Positions 33,248-42,281 of a stretch of DNA of 64,000 nt are shown piece by piece (the stretch's first letter is position 1; each line of letters opens with the position of its first letter). Location: contig NZ_VCNH01000008.1 of assembly GCF_024355225.1 (NCBI RefSeq), forward strand, positions 3,410,001 to 3,474,000. The letters run 5' to 3'. The position numbers and the translations under genes were made by a program. Under the pieces are notes generated by a model, which did not search any database, was not told the origin of the DNA, and saw only the letters and a list, made by a program, of their open reading frames with translations. The stretch comes from Roseovarius sp. M141. Its GTDB lineage: Bacteria; Pseudomonadota; Alphaproteobacteria; Rhodobacterales; Rhodobacteraceae.

Positions 33248-33586
33248 TCAATGCATGCGCCCGCCGATGGGCACATCGCTGTCGGGCGAAAGCAGCACGA
33301 TCTCGCCATCTGCGTCCGCCACCCCCAGCACCAGCACCTCGGACATGAAGGGACCGATCTGGCGGGGCGGGAAATTGACGACACCCATCACCATGCGGCC
33401 TGTCAGCGCCTCGGGCGTGTAATGTGCCGTGATCTGCGCCGACGTCTTGCGCTCGCCGATCTCGGGGCCGAAATCGATCCACATCTTGATCGCGGGCTTG
33501 CGCGCCTCGGGGAATGGTTCGGCCCGCGTCACGCGACCGACGCGGATATCAACAGCCATGAAGTCATCAAAGGTGATCTCAGCCAT
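33248..33586 (-). CDS. csaA: tRNA-binding protein, CsaA family
   Basis: A 112-aa OB-fold protein. DIRVGRVTRAEPFPEARKPAIKMWIDFGPEIG and the later MVMGVVNFPPRQIGPFMSEVLVLG are the tRNA-binding-domain blocks of CsaA (homologous to the EMAP-II/MetG C-terminus). The length equals the family norm. It overlaps the proC stop by 8 bases. It is proposed to act as a chaperone or tRNA-binding factor. Confidence 0.88.
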   Translation of the reverse strand: MAEITFDDFMAVDIRVGRVTRAEPFPEARKPAIKMWIDFGPEIGERKTSAQITAHYTPEALTGRMVMGVVNFPPRQIGPFMSEVLVLGVADADGEIVLLSPDSDVPIGGRMH

Positions 33587-34397
33587 TGCGCAATTCCCGC
33601 GACCGGTCTGCGGCGGCGCCGACGGTGCGGCGGATCAAACCCGGCAGGCCGTTTTCGTCGTCCATCAGGACCTCCAGCCCCGCCTGCGTGGTGCCGTTGG
33701 GACTGGTGACGTTGACGCGCAGTTGGCTGGGCGTCTCGTCCGCCGCCTCGGCCAGCGCGCCCGCACCCGCGACAGTGGCCTGCGCCAATTGCATCGCCAA
33801 CTCGGGGCTCAGCCCCTCGGCTTCGCCGGCCTTGGCCATACAGTCGATCATATGGAATACATAGGCCGGGCCAGAGCCCGAGACGCCCGTGACGGCATCC
33901 ATCTGATCCTCATTTTCCAACCGGACGACCTGCCCCACGGCGCGCAGCAGCATTTCGGCCAGATCCATCTGGCCACTGCTGGCATGTGCGTTGCCGATGA
34001 TCGCCGTGATGCCCCGGCCCACGGCGGCGGGGGTATTGGGCATGGCGCGGATGATCGGGCTTTGGCCGCCCAGCGCCGCCTCGAACGCGGAAATCGGCGT
34101 GCCGGCGGCGACCGAGATGAACAGCGTCGTGCCATTTCCCATCGCCTTGAGGGTTGGCAACGCCTGACCCATCATTTGCGGTTTGACGGCGATCAGAACG
34201 ATACCGGGCGCGGTCGGCAGATCATCTGAGTTGATGTGAACGCCCGCGCCCTTCAGCCAATCGGACGGCTGCGGGTCGATCACCCAGACGGAACTGGCGG
34301 GCAGCCCGCCCGACAGCCACCCTTGCAGCATCGCGCTGCCCATCTTGCCACAACCCAGCAGCAGCAGGCCCTTTTCGGCCACGTAATCCATATCCAT
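33579..34397 (-). CDS. proC: pyrroline-5-carboxylate reductase
   Basis: A 272-aa NAD(P)-binding enzyme, last step of proline synthesis. The N-terminal Rossmann motif is LLLGCGKMGSAML, and the C-terminal signature spans VTGVSGSGPAYVFHMIDCM then VTSPNGTTQAGLE. AAGGGGGA lies 7 bases before the chosen ATG; the frame is open further upstream into the ybjN-like gene but without family resemblance. Confidence 0.93.
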   Translation of the reverse strand: MDMDYVAEKGLLLLGCGKMGSAMLQGWLSGGLPASSVWVIDPQPSDWLKGAGVHINSDDLPTAPGIVLIAVKPQMMGQALPTLKAMGNGTTLFISVAAGTPISAFEAALGGQSPIIRAMPNTPAAVGRGITAIIGNAHASSGQMDLAEMLLRAVGQVVRLENEDQMDAVTGVSGSGPAYVFHMIDCMAKAGEAEGLSPELAMQLAQATVAGAGALAEAADETPSQLRVNVTSPNGTTQAGLEVLMDDENGLPGLIRRTVGAAADRSRELRNG

Positions 34398-34440
34398 AAC
34401 GCTGTCCCCCTTGCCCGTTCTCAGGTCTGCGGGGGCGAGG

Positions 34441-34941
34441 TTACGCGCGGCCATACGCCTCTGCAATGGCGACCTGCATCGCATCGCGCGGGGTGCGGTC
34501 GCCCCACAGGACCAGCTGGAACGCGGGGTAATACCGCTCGGTGGCCAGAACGGCGGCGGTGATGAGTGCGTTGACCTGCTCGGGCGAGGCGCCCTGCCCG
34601 CCGGACATCAGCAAACCATAGCGATAGACCATCAGCTTTTGCTCGGGCCAGTAGTTGAAGGCTCCGGTCCAGCACTGATCGTTGATGTCGTTCAGGATCT
34701 CGTACAGCACCGGCAGCTTTTCGCCGGGCGGGTCCATTTCGAACGTGCAGACCATGCGCAGCGTCTCGTCATAGGCGGACCACGCCAGCGTGATCGAGTA
34801 GGTGCGCCACTGCCCCTCGACCGCCATGGCGATCTGATCGTCGCCCACGCGGTCGAACTGCCAGTCGTTATGTTCGGCCAGGTTTTCCACGATGTCGATT
34901 GGATGCAAGTCGTCTGTCAGGAACTGCTCGGACAATGCCAT
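34441..34941 (-). CDS. YbjN-domain protein
   Basis: A 166-aa cytoplasmic protein of the YbjN/type III chaperone-like fold: the central WRTYSITLAWSAYDETLRMVCTFEMDPP block and Tyr/Trp-rich middle are typical. AAAGGTGA precedes the ATG. It lies 43 bases upstream of proC, a conserved-looking arrangement in this group. Its function is unknown. Confidence 0.8.
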   Translation of the reverse strand: MALSEQFLTDDLHPIDIVENLAEHNDWQFDRVGDDQIAMAVEGQWRTYSITLAWSAYDETLRMVCTFEMDPPGEKLPVLYEILNDINDQCWTGAFNYWPEQKLMVYRYGLLMSGGQGASPEQVNALITAAVLATERYYPAFQLVLWGDRTPRDAMQVAIAEAYGRA

Positions 34942-35083
34942 GTCGTCACCTTTTAGGTTTGATCCTGAGATGGGGATCGTTGACGCCCCCAAGCACTGGA
35001 TGCCTGCGCTATGGGCTGGGGGTACTCCTCAGCCCATTACCAGATATGGTGCGGCACAGTCGTCTACCTGTAAAGCAATTTGT

Positions 35084-35112
35084 TGTGGATAACCGCAATA
35101 AGTTGTGGATGA
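35084..35112. promoter_or_regulatory. two DnaA-box-like sites, direct repeat
   Basis: TGTGGATAA at 35084-35092 is the exact complement of the DnaA box TTATCCACA; TGTGGATGA at 35104-35112 differs by one base. They lie 20 bases apart in the same orientation, upstream of the ybjN-like gene. The remaining 34942-35194 stretch has no gene that I can support. Confidence 0.45.
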
Positions 35113-35194
35113 TATCTGCGAGGGACACTATATTCGGCGTCCCCTGCGACTCGGGGCCCGATTCTGGCGGGAATCGCCGCGTGCAAATGGCGTG

Positions 35195-35440
35195 TCAGAG
35201 CGGCGGATCGTCCCGGCGCGTGTCTGCCGCGCTGAGATAGTCAATGCACGCCGCCATCACGCCCAAATCCTCCAGCACGATCAGATCCTCAACCAGAAGG
35301 TCCAGAGTGCGGGTATAGGCGATGATCGCATCGTCACGGGTCAGGCGGTCAGGCGTGTCGCGGATGATCTGCTTGAGCGCCCGCGCCTTGGCCAGCCGAT
35401 CACGTAACACCTGCACATGCGCCGCCGCCTCAGATGTCAT
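35195..35440 (-). CDS. hypothetical protein, 81 aa, helical
   Basis: A soluble, Leu/Ala/Asp/Arg-rich protein that looks all-helical (AHVQVLRDRLAKARALKQIIRD then TRTLDLLVEDLIVLEDLGVM). No membrane segment or known motif. The ATG has only a G-rich upstream run as a ribosome site. Amino-acid pattern supports coding; function unknown. Confidence 0.55.
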   Translation of the reverse strand: MTSEAAAHVQVLRDRLAKARALKQIIRDTPDRLTRDDAIIAYTRTLDLLVEDLIVLEDLGVMAACIDYLSAADTRRDDPPL

Positions 35441-35833
35441 ACAACCCCCGACCGCACATCGCGTTCCAGCCGCTTTGGGTATGCAATCCCCTCTGGCCAC
35501 ATATAGCCGCCCGCAAGCACAGCCCATGAGGTATCGCCTTGGCGTAAATGCAATTCAAGATGGTAACCTATGGAATTCGTTAAAATACTTGGTCAGCGTG
35601 TTGAAATTCAAACGGCGAGTCAATTAGATTTTTCAATGCAGCATCCACGCATGGCCGGGCTTGGCCTGTGCAAACTCCGCGATATTGGTGATGGGGGATC
35701 ACCCTGCATGGGCTATGGTGCACCGCGCGCAAGGATGTCGGCACGATGCACAGCCTGCGCGCGATCACGCCGCTGCGTCGGGTGGCGTGGGCCGGGACCG
35801 TGTTGCCCGGCCCGCCGGAGACTCCTCAGAGAG
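35441..35833. other. intergenic region without recognised gene
   Basis: About 390 bases. The part at 35540-35660 is clearly more AT-rich than its surroundings and contains TTGAAATTCAA and TCAATTAGATTTTTCAA. It may hold a promoter, be acquired DNA, or be a decayed element. A hairpin is annotated separately at 35789-35813. Short reading frames here do not look like proteins. Confidence 0.5.
35789..35813 (-). terminator. GC-rich hairpin after ubiK
   Basis: GGGCCGGG/CCCGGCCC, 8 bp with a 9-base loop, lies 21 bases past the ubiK stop. There is no T-run, so it is a probable transcript end rather than a classic intrinsic terminator. Confidence 0.5.
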
Positions 35834-36088
35834 CTAGCCCTGCTTGGTCGCGGCGGCCTCCAGCGCGTCAAGCCGGGTTTTCAGCGCTTCATTCTCTTCG
35901 CGGGCCTTTTGCGCCATGGCGCGCACGGCATCGAATTCTTCGCGCGTCACGAAGTCGCGGTCAGCCAGCCAGCGGTCGATCATCGACGACATTGCCGTCT
36001 CGGCCTCCTGCCGGGCGCCCTGGGCCACGCCCATCGCGTTGGTCATCAATTGCGAGATGTCTTCCATCACCTTGTTGCGGGTCTGCAT
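35834..36088 (-). CDS. ubiK: UbiK/BMFP-family accessory factor
   Basis: An 84-aa coiled-coil protein with the BMFP pattern: DISQLMTNAMGVAQGARQEAETAMSSMIDRWLADRDFVTREEFDAVRAMAQKAREENEALKTRLDALE. UbiK assists aerobic ubiquinone biosynthesis; the family also shows membrane-fusogenic activity in vitro. The length matches the family. It is divergent from lgt. Confidence 0.85.
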   Translation of the reverse strand: MQTRNKVMEDISQLMTNAMGVAQGARQEAETAMSSMIDRWLADRDFVTREEFDAVRAMAQKAREENEALKTRLDALEAAATKQG

Positions 36089-36211
36089 ATATCGCCTCCG
36101 GCGTTGCGGTTTCGCTGAAATTATGATCTGGCCCTAATATGGGCGCCCGACGCCCTGATCGCAAGCTGCACATGGTTGACTTCTCCCCCGATGCGCGGCC
36201 ATGTCTGCGCC

Positions 36212-37099
36212 ATGCAAGCCCTGATCCCATACCCCGATATCTCGCCCGAGATTTTTGCGATTTCCATCTTTGGAATGGAATTCGCGCTGCGCTGGTACGC
36301 GCTGGCCTATATCGCGGGGATCGTGCTGGGCTGGCGGATCGTGCTGGGGGCGGTGCGCCGCCCGAATCTGTGGCAACACAAGAAGCCAGCGATGACAGCC
36401 AAACAGGTCGAGGATCTGTTGTTCTGGGCGATACTGGCAATCATTCTGGGCGGGCGGCTGGGCTTTGTGCTGTTCTATCAGCCGGGCTATTACATGTCGC
36501 ATCCGGCACAGATCCTACAGGTCTGGCAGGGCGGCATGTCGTTTCATGGCGGTATGCTGGGCGTGTTGCTTGCCTGCGTTGTTTTCTCGCTGCGCAACAA
36601 ACTGCGCATCCTGTCCGTCGGCGATCTGCTCTGCATGGCGGCCCCGGTCGGGCTGCTGCTGGGCCGCATCGCCAATTTCGTCAATGGAGAGCTGTGGGGT
36701 CGGCCCACCGATCTGCCGTGGGGCGTGGCGTTCCCGGGCGCGGCAGCACAGGATTGCCCCGACGTGATTGGCCTGTGTGCGCGCCATCCGTCTCAGCTTT
36801 ATGAGGCGCTGCTGGAAGGGCTGATCCTGGGCGCGGTCCTGCTGTGGCTGGGTTATCGGCGCGGCGCGCTGAAGCGGCCGGGCTGGATCACCGGGTGTTT
36901 CTTTGTCGGCTATGGCGCGGCGCGGTTCATCGTTGAATTCGTGCGCGAGGCGGATATGCAGTTCATGTCGGAGGGCAATCCGCTGGGCCATGCGGTGCAG
37001 ATCGGCGCGGGGTACGGCCTGTCCATGGGGCAGCTTTTGTCCCTGCCGATGATCGCCTTCGGCCTGCTGCTTTTGCTGACCCGCCCCAAGGCACCATGA
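36212..37099 (+). CDS. lgt: prolipoprotein diacylglyceryl transferase
   Basis: A 295-aa inner-membrane enzyme with about seven helices that attaches diacylglycerol to the lipobox Cys of prolipoproteins. Diagnostic motifs are [24 protein letters not shown] and [14 protein letters not shown]. The start is uncertain: ATG 36212 gives a family-like N-terminus but no clear ribosome site, and in-frame ATG 36191 is possible. It overlaps the next gene by 4 bases. Confidence 0.93.
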   Translation: MQALIPYPDISPEIFAISIFGMEFALRWYALAYIAGIVLGWRIVLGAVRRPNLWQHKKPAMTAKQVEDLLFWAILAIILGGRLGFVLFYQPGYYMSHPAQILQVWQGGMSFHGGMLGVLLACVVFSLRNKLRILSVGDLLCMAAPVGLLLGRIANFVNGELWGRPTDLPWGVAFPGAAAQDCPDVIGLCARHPSQLYEALLEGLILGAVLLWLGYRRGALKRPGWITGCFFVGYGAARFIVEFVREADMQFMSEGNPLGHAVQIGAGYGLSMGQLLSLPMIAFGLLLLLTRPKAP

Positions 37100-38160
37100 C
37101 CCCCCTGGAGCGGCTCCTGATCGCGCAGATCCAAGAGAGCGGGCCGATAACGCTGGCCGACTATATGGCGCAGTGCCTGATGCATCCGCAGCACGGCTAC
37201 TATGCCACGCGCGATCCGCTGGGCGCGGCGGGCGATTTCACGACCGCGCCGGAGATCAGCCAGATGTTCGGCGAACTTTTGGGTCTATGCATCGCGCAGG
37301 CGTGGCTGGATCAGGGCGCGCCCAGCCCCTTTGCACTGGCCGAGCTTGGGCCGGGGCGCGGCACGCTGATGGCCGACATTTTGCGCGCCACCGGCACGGT
37401 GCCGGGATTTCGCGCCGCCGCACAGGTGCATCTGGTCGAAACATCGCCCACACTGCGCGCCGCGCAGGCCAAGGCGCTGGAGGGCGCCGGTCCCACATGG
37501 CATGACACGGTGCAGACGCTGCCCGATCTGCCGCTGTTCCTAATCGCCAATGAATTCTTCGACGCGCTGCCGATCCGGCAGGCGCAGCGTGACGGCGCCC
37601 AATGGCGCGAGCGGATGGTGGGCCGGGACGGCGACCGCCTGATCCCCGGCCTCAGCGCGCCAGCCGCCCCGCCACCGCTGGCGCACCGGCTGGAGGATAC
37701 GCAGGACGGCGACATCGTCGAATTCTCCCCCACCGCCACACATATCATGGCCCATATCGGCGCGCAGATCGCGGAACACGGCGGCGCGGCCCTGATCGTG
37801 GATTACGGCGACTGGCGCGCACTGGGCGATACGTTTCAGGCGCTGCGCGCGCATGCACCGGCGGACCCTTACGCCGTCCCCGGCACCGCCGATCTGACCG
37901 CGCATGTCGATTTCGAGGCGCTGGCGCTGGCCGCCGCCCCCGCGCGGCACAGCCGCATCACGCCGCAGGGTGTGTTTCTGGAGCGGCTGGGCATCACCCA
38001 GCGCGCGCAAAAACTGGCAGGCACGCTCAGCGGCGCGGCGCGCGAGGCGCATGTGGCGGCACATCGGCGCTTGACCCACCCGGCGGAAATGGGAACTCTG
38101 TTCAAGGTGATGGGCCTTTATCCCGAAGGCGCCGCACCGCCGCCGGGATTGTCGATGTGA
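37096..38160 (+). CDS. MidA/NDUFAF7-family SAM-dependent methyltransferase
   Basis: A 354-aa class I methyltransferase of DUF185. The SAM motif is [16 protein letters not shown], followed by [12 protein letters not shown] and [14 protein letters not shown], all diagnostic of the family whose mitochondrial member methylates an arginine of complex I subunit NDUFS2. It starts within the lgt stop and its own stop overlaps the next start, forming a tight three-gene operon. Confidence 0.87.
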   Translation: MTPLERLLIAQIQESGPITLADYMAQCLMHPQHGYYATRDPLGAAGDFTTAPEISQMFGELLGLCIAQAWLDQGAPSPFALAELGPGRGTLMADILRATGTVPGFRAAAQVHLVETSPTLRAAQAKALEGAGPTWHDTVQTLPDLPLFLIANEFFDALPIRQAQRDGAQWRERMVGRDGDRLIPGLSAPAAPPPLAHRLEDTQDGDIVEFSPTATHIMAHIGAQIAEHGGAALIVDYGDWRALGDTFQALRAHAPADPYAVPGTADLTAHVDFEALALAAAPARHSRITPQGVFLERLGITQRAQKLAGTLSGAAREAHVAAHRRLTHPAEMGTLFKVMGLYPEGAAPPPGLSM

Positions 38161-38924
38161 CGCTGGAAATTCTGACCGCAGATAGCCTCGCCCCCTTGCG
38201 TCATGGGTTTTTTACCCGCCGGGGTGGCGCGTCCTCGGGTATTTTCGCAGGCCTGAATTGCGGGCTGGGGTCATCGGACCAGCAGGAAATCGTCACCATC
38301 AACCGCGCCCGCGTCGCAGACGCGCTGAAGGTCAGTCCGGACCATTTGCTGACGGTGCATCAGATCCATTCCGCCACGGCGCTGCCAGTTGACGCGCCCA
38401 TCGACGTGCCGATCGCGCAGCGCCCCCGCGCGGATGCGCTGGTGACGGCGACTCCGGGCCTTGCGCTGGCAGTGCTGACCGCCGATTGCCAGCCGGTTCT
38501 GTTTGCCGATGCGCGCGCGGGCGTGGTAGGCGCGGCCCATGCCGGGTGGCGCGGCGCCCTTGATGGCGTATTGGAGGCAACGGTGGACGCGATGGAGGCA
38601 CTGGGCGCGGCCCGCGCCAATATCGCTGCCGTCATCGGGCCGTCGATCAGCCAATCAGCCTATGAGGTCAGCATCGATTTCATGGATGCTTTTCTGGCCA
38701 ATGATCCCGAAAACGCCCGCTTTTTTGCCGAGGGCGCTCCGGGCAAGATGCTGTTCGATCTGCCGGGGTTTGGCGTGGCGCGGTTGCAGTGCGCCGGCGT
38801 CGGACGGGCCAAGTGGACGCGCCATTGCACCTATGCGGACGAGGATCGCTTTTACTCCTACCGCCGCGCGACCCACCGGGGCGAGGCTGATTACGGCCGC
38901 CAGATCGCCGCCATTCGCCTGTAG
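38157..38924 (+). CDS. pgeF: peptidoglycan editing factor PgeF (YfiH/laccase domain)
   Basis: A 255-aa Cu-oxidase_4/YfiH protein. The metal-site motifs are visible: HQIHSA, LTADCQPVLFAD, GAAHAGWRGALDG and IGPSIS. PgeF removes misplaced L-Ser-containing muropeptide precursors; some members act as adenosine phosphorylases. Start is GTG overlapping the previous TGA (ATGTGA), so translation is coupled. Confidence 0.88.
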   Translation: MTLEILTADSLAPLRHGFFTRRGGASSGIFAGLNCGLGSSDQQEIVTINRARVADALKVSPDHLLTVHQIHSATALPVDAPIDVPIAQRPRADALVTATPGLALAVLTADCQPVLFADARAGVVGAAHAGWRGALDGVLEATVDAMEALGAARANIAAVIGPSISQSAYEVSIDFMDAFLANDPENARFFAEGAPGKMLFDLPGFGVARLQCAGVGRAKWTRHCTYADEDRFYSYRRATHRGEADYGRQIAAIRL

Positions 38925-38936
38925 TCCGCACAAACC

Positions 38937-39437
38937 TCAGGCGTCGCGGGCCAGCCGTGCCTCCAGCACGTCGAATGGCACGCCGGGCTGATCCTTGGCG
39001 CCTCGAATGACCAGCGCGGTCTTGACGCTGGCGACATTGGCGGCGGCCGTCAGTTCCTCGGTCAGGAACCGCTGAAAGGTGCTGAGATCGGGCGCCACGC
39101 ATTTCAGGATGAAATCCACCTCACCGTTCAGCATGTGGCACTCGCGCACCAGCGGCCAGTCGCGGCAGCGCGCCTCGAACGCGCTCAGGTCCGCCTCGGC
39201 CTGGCTTTGCAGGCCGACATTGGCGAACACCTGCACCTCAAAGCCCAGTTCACGCGGGTCGACATCGGCGTGGTAGCCGCGGATATATCCGGCCTCTTCC
39301 AGCGTGCGCACCCGGCGCAGGCAGGGCGGCGCGGAAATACCCACGCGCTTGGCCAGTTCGACATTGGTCATGCGGCCATCTGCCTGTAGCTCGGCCAAAA
39401 TCTTGCGGTCGATCGGGTCCAGACGGGTCGTCGCCAT
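38937..39437 (-). CDS. Lrp/AsnC-family transcriptional regulator
   Basis: A 166-aa regulator. An N-terminal helix-turn-helix (DRKILAELQADGRMTNVELAKRVGIS) is followed by the RAM ligand/oligomerisation domain (about 70-150). Divergent from trxB with a 202-base gap. The effector is probably an amino acid. Confidence 0.9.
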   Translation of the reverse strand: MATTRLDPIDRKILAELQADGRMTNVELAKRVGISAPPCLRRVRTLEEAGYIRGYHADVDPRELGFEVQVFANVGLQSQAEADLSAFEARCRDWPLVRECHMLNGEVDFILKCVAPDLSTFQRFLTEELTAAANVASVKTALVIRGAKDQPGVPFDVLEARLARDA

Positions 39438-39639
39438 TGCTCACCTATCCTCGGGAATTTCGCGATTGTTATATCAGCCACGCCGGTCGACGCAATAATC
39501 TTTCGCCAAAGCGCAAGATACTTGCGCGGAGTATGCCGAAGACGCCGCGATTGCAAGGCCGAATTGCGGGGGGTTTCGCCGCTGGCCGCCCGGGTCTATA
39601 TCAGGCGCAGGAATTGCAGACCATCAAGAGGGCAGGCAC

Positions 39640-40644
39640 ATGGCCAAGACGAAAAAGACCAAGGTTCTGATCATCGGCTCCGGCCCTGCGGGCTACACCG
39701 CCGCCGTCTACGCCAGCCGCGCCATGCTGGAGCCGATCCTGGTTCAGGGGCTTGAACCCGGCGGCCAGCTGACCACCACGACCGAGGTCGAAAACTGGCC
39801 CGGCGATACCGAAGTGCAAGGCCCCGACCTGATGATCCGGATGGAGGCGCACGCCAAGGCCGTGGGCACCGAGATCATCGGCGACATCATCAGCAGCATC
39901 GATTTCACCAAACGTCCCTATGTCTGCCAGTCCGACAGCGGCACTGAATACGTGGCCGACGCGATCATCCTGTGCACCGGCGCGCGCGCAAAATGGCTGG
40001 GCCTGCCCAGCGAGGAGAAGTTCAAGGGCTTCGGCGTATCGGCCTGTGCCACCTGCGACGGGTTCTTCTATCGCGGACAGGAGATCGTCGTCGTCGGCGG
40101 CGGCAACACGGCGGTCGAAGAGGCGCTGTTCCTGACCAACTTCGCCTCGAAGGTGACGCTGATCCACCGCCGGGACGAACTGCGCGCCGAGCGTATCCTG
40201 ATCGACCGGCTGAAAAAGAACCCCAAGATCCACCCGATGTGGTTCCACGAGTTGGACGAGGTCTACGGCACCGATGCGCCCTTGGGGGTCGAAGGCGTCA
40301 AGGTGAAGCACACGAAAACCGGCGAGATCACCGACATTCCGGCCAAGGGCGTGTTCATCGCCATCGGCCATTCACCGTCGAACGAGCTGGTCAAGGACGT
40401 GCTGGAAACCCACATGGGGGGCTATGTCGTGACCAAACCGGACAGCACGGAAACGTCCCTGCCCGGCATCTTTGCCGCCGGCGATCTGACCGACTACAAA
40501 TACCGACAGGCCGTCACCAGCGCCGGCATGGGCTGCATGGCCGCGCTGGAAGCCGAGCGCTGGCTGGCCGAGCATGGCATGGCCGAAAACGAAGATGTCG
40601 TAGAAGTAGCCCCCGTCGCCGAGGACGCCGCGCATGTCTCATGA
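39640..40644 (+). CDS. trxB: thioredoxin-disulfide reductase
   Basis: A 334-aa flavoprotein that reduces thioredoxin with NADPH. The FAD motif GSGPAGYTAAVYASRA is at the N-terminus, the redox-active CATCDG near residue 145, NADPH motif VVGGGNTAVEEALFL after it, and the C-terminal FAD block GIFAAGDLTD. The C-terminus is about 15 residues longer than E. coli TrxB. The last 11 bases overlap the next gene. Confidence 0.95.
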   Translation: MAKTKKTKVLIIGSGPAGYTAAVYASRAMLEPILVQGLEPGGQLTTTTEVENWPGDTEVQGPDLMIRMEAHAKAVGTEIIGDIISSIDFTKRPYVCQSDSGTEYVADAIILCTGARAKWLGLPSEEKFKGFGVSACATCDGFFYRGQEIVVVGGGNTAVEEALFLTNFASKVTLIHRRDELRAERILIDRLKKNPKIHPMWFHELDEVYGTDAPLGVEGVKVKHTKTGEITDIPAKGVFIAIGHSPSNELVKDVLETHMGGYVVTKPDSTETSLPGIFAAGDLTDYKYRQAVTSAGMGCMAALEAERWLAEHGMAENEDVVEVAPVAEDAAHVS

Positions 40645-40960
40645 TTTGGTCGCCCAGCGCGCCGAAACCTACGCTGTCTTTGCGGATATCCAGGCCGAAT
40701 CCGACCTACCCGATACGGCCGATCTCGACTATGCTTTCGTCGCCCAAGGTGCCGCCGACTGGGAGGCCGCCGAGGCGGCGTTGGCCGAGGCCGGCTTTGA
40801 CTGCGCCCGCACCCCGGACGAGGATGGCACGGCCTATCTGGCCGTGCGCCTGCCCGATCAGCCTGTCACCGCCATGGCCATCTGGCTGGGCGAAGAGGCC
40901 GCGACGCAACTGGTACTGGCGCATGGCTTCCTGCCCGACGGATGGGGGTTTTCCGCGTGA
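40634..40960 (+). CDS. small acidic protein, RraB-like domain
   Basis: A 108-aa acidic protein. The tandem pattern of short helices and strands (VFADIQAESDLPDTADLDYAFVA ... WEAAEAALAEAGFDCARTPDED) resembles the RraB ribonuclease E inhibitor fold, but the match is by eye only. It overlaps trxB by 11 bases, so is co-translated with it. A role tied to thioredoxin reductase is not indicated. Confidence 0.6.
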   Translation: MSHDLVAQRAETYAVFADIQAESDLPDTADLDYAFVAQGAADWEAAEAALAEAGFDCARTPDEDGTAYLAVRLPDQPVTAMAIWLGEEAATQLVLAHGFLPDGWGFSA

Positions 40961-40967
40961 TGCCGCA

Positions 40968-40993
40968 CGACGGGTACAAGGTCGTACCCGTCG
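40968..40993 (+). terminator. hairpin ending the trxB transcript
   Basis: The perfect 10-bp inverted repeat CGACGGGTAC/GTACCCGTCG with a 6-base loop starts 8 bases after the stop and lies between convergent genes. It has no T-run. Confidence 0.6.
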
Positions 40994-41032
40994 GCGCCGG
41001 GTCTCTGACCTGGCAGGGCGGCTGATCCGGCG

Positions 41033-41899
41033 TCAGGCCTCGGCCAATACAGCCCTGGCCGCGCGGCCATGCAGATCGCCATATTCTGCCGCCACCTGCT
41101 GCATCGCACTCAGGGTCGGCAGCTTTGCGGCATACTCTTCTTCGCAGGCAGCCAACATCGCGGCGCGCAGATCTGCCTCGCTCTCGCAGATGACCATGGC
41201 GGAGGTGTCAAAGAAATCACCGATGTTGGGGCAGCCCCAATAGATCGGCACGGTCCGGCATAGAATGGCGTCAATCAGTTTCTCGGTGAAATAGTTCTTG
41301 TCGCGCACGTTCTCGATCACGACGGAATAGCGATACGGCGCCAGCCCCTCGGACTTGTCAACGAACGGCTTGTAGCCGCGCCCCATGACGTCCAGATCCA
41401 GACCGCTATCCGCAGCCCAGTCCACAACCGCATGACGCAGCACATGCCCCTCCTGCGACCGCTTGCTGGACGCAATCAGCGATGTCATGCGCGTCTTGGT
41501 AGTATCCAGATCGCGCCAGCCCGGCACCCATGTGCTGCCAAAAGGAAAGAAGCAGCCGTTGGGAATATCCGCCAGCAGCGCGGCATCATGGCTTAGCACG
41601 CGATAAAAACGCCGGTAGGACCGGCGCAGCGCCGCCAGATGCGCCCCGTGAATAACCGCCGGCTCCAGCACCGCAATCGAAACGCGCGCCCGCGTGCCGA
41701 AGCCCGGCCGCCAGTGCAGTGTCTTGCGGGGAAAAACGATCAGGTGATCCTGCGGCTCCAGATCCCCCAGTGTCCGGCCCGCGATATCGCCCGGCACGCC
41801 CAGCGGCCACATCAGCCGGTCCAACGGTATCGCGCCCGGCCGCAGGCCCAGCTTCATGTCATACGGCAGGATCGCCACCTTGGGCGTGGGTAGGGACAT
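41033..41899 (-). CDS. glycosyltransferase family 10 (fucosyltransferase-like)
   Basis: A 288-aa enzyme. The GT10 C-terminal nucleotide-sugar motif is clear: APYRYSVVIENVRDKNYFTEKLIDAIL followed by RTVPIYWGCPNIGDFFD, with a conserved Arg/Glu region as in alpha-1,3-fucosyltransferases. It is short and lacks a membrane anchor. It stands alone, not in a polysaccharide cluster. The donor may be GDP-fucose or a related sugar; the acceptor is unknown. Confidence 0.8.
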   Translation of the reverse strand: MSLPTPKVAILPYDMKLGLRPGAIPLDRLMWPLGVPGDIAGRTLGDLEPQDHLIVFPRKTLHWRPGFGTRARVSIAVLEPAVIHGAHLAALRRSYRRFYRVLSHDAALLADIPNGCFFPFGSTWVPGWRDLDTTKTRMTSLIASSKRSQEGHVLRHAVVDWAADSGLDLDVMGRGYKPFVDKSEGLAPYRYSVVIENVRDKNYFTEKLIDAILCRTVPIYWGCPNIGDFFDTSAMVICESEADLRAAMLAACEEEYAAKLPTLSAMQQVAAEYGDLHGRAARAVLAEA

Positions 41900-41935
41900 G
41901 GATCAACCTTTCATGAACACGCGCCTCTTACACGT

Positions 41936-41970
41936 AAAAGGCGCGCACCGGCAACAGACCAGCGCGCGCC
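41936..41970 (-). terminator. intrinsic terminator of the hsp20-DUF1150 operon
   Basis: On the minus strand GGCGCGC/GCGCGCC with a long loop is followed by TTTTACG. It lies 66 bases past the DUF1150 gene stop. Confidence 0.65.
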
Positions 41971-42035
41971 CCTTGATTTTCATCGTTCTATAAATCCTCA
42001 CCGGCATCAGCCACAACAATCGCCGACGCCCGCAG

Positions 42036-42263
42036 TCAATGTACCGTGACGGGATCCAGATCGTGCTGGCGCGCCAGCACAAAGGCCATATTGCGGTCGC
42101 TGACCAGCGCCAGACGCTCGCCCTCTTCGCTGTGCACGGCATAAAGCGTTTTCAGCCCGCCCACCTGATTCTGCACATCCTCGGGCAGATCCTCGACAGC
42201 GACGGGGCGCACATAGGCGATGCGGTTACCCGGCTCGTGCGGAAACTCGAATTCTGTATCCAT
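42036..42263 (-). CDS. DUF1150 family protein
   Basis: A 75-aa protein with the DUF1150 pattern: RIAYVRPVAVEDLPEDVQNQVGGLKTLYAVHSEEGERLALVSDRNMAFVLARQHDLDPVTVH. This small family nearly always sits with a small heat-shock gene in Rhodobacterales and Rhizobiales, as here (18-base gap). Its function is unknown; heat-shock co-regulation is likely. Confidence 0.85.
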   Translation of the reverse strand: MDTEFEFPHEPGNRIAYVRPVAVEDLPEDVQNQVGGLKTLYAVHSEEGERLALVSDRNMAFVLARQHDLDPVTVH

Positions 42264-42281
42264 GATCGTATCCTTCTGAGG

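Noticed and set aside
35041..35190. Chromosomal replication origin
   Set aside because: Only two DnaA-like boxes, no cluster, no AT-rich unwinding element and no origin-linked genes such as dnaA, hemE or parAB.
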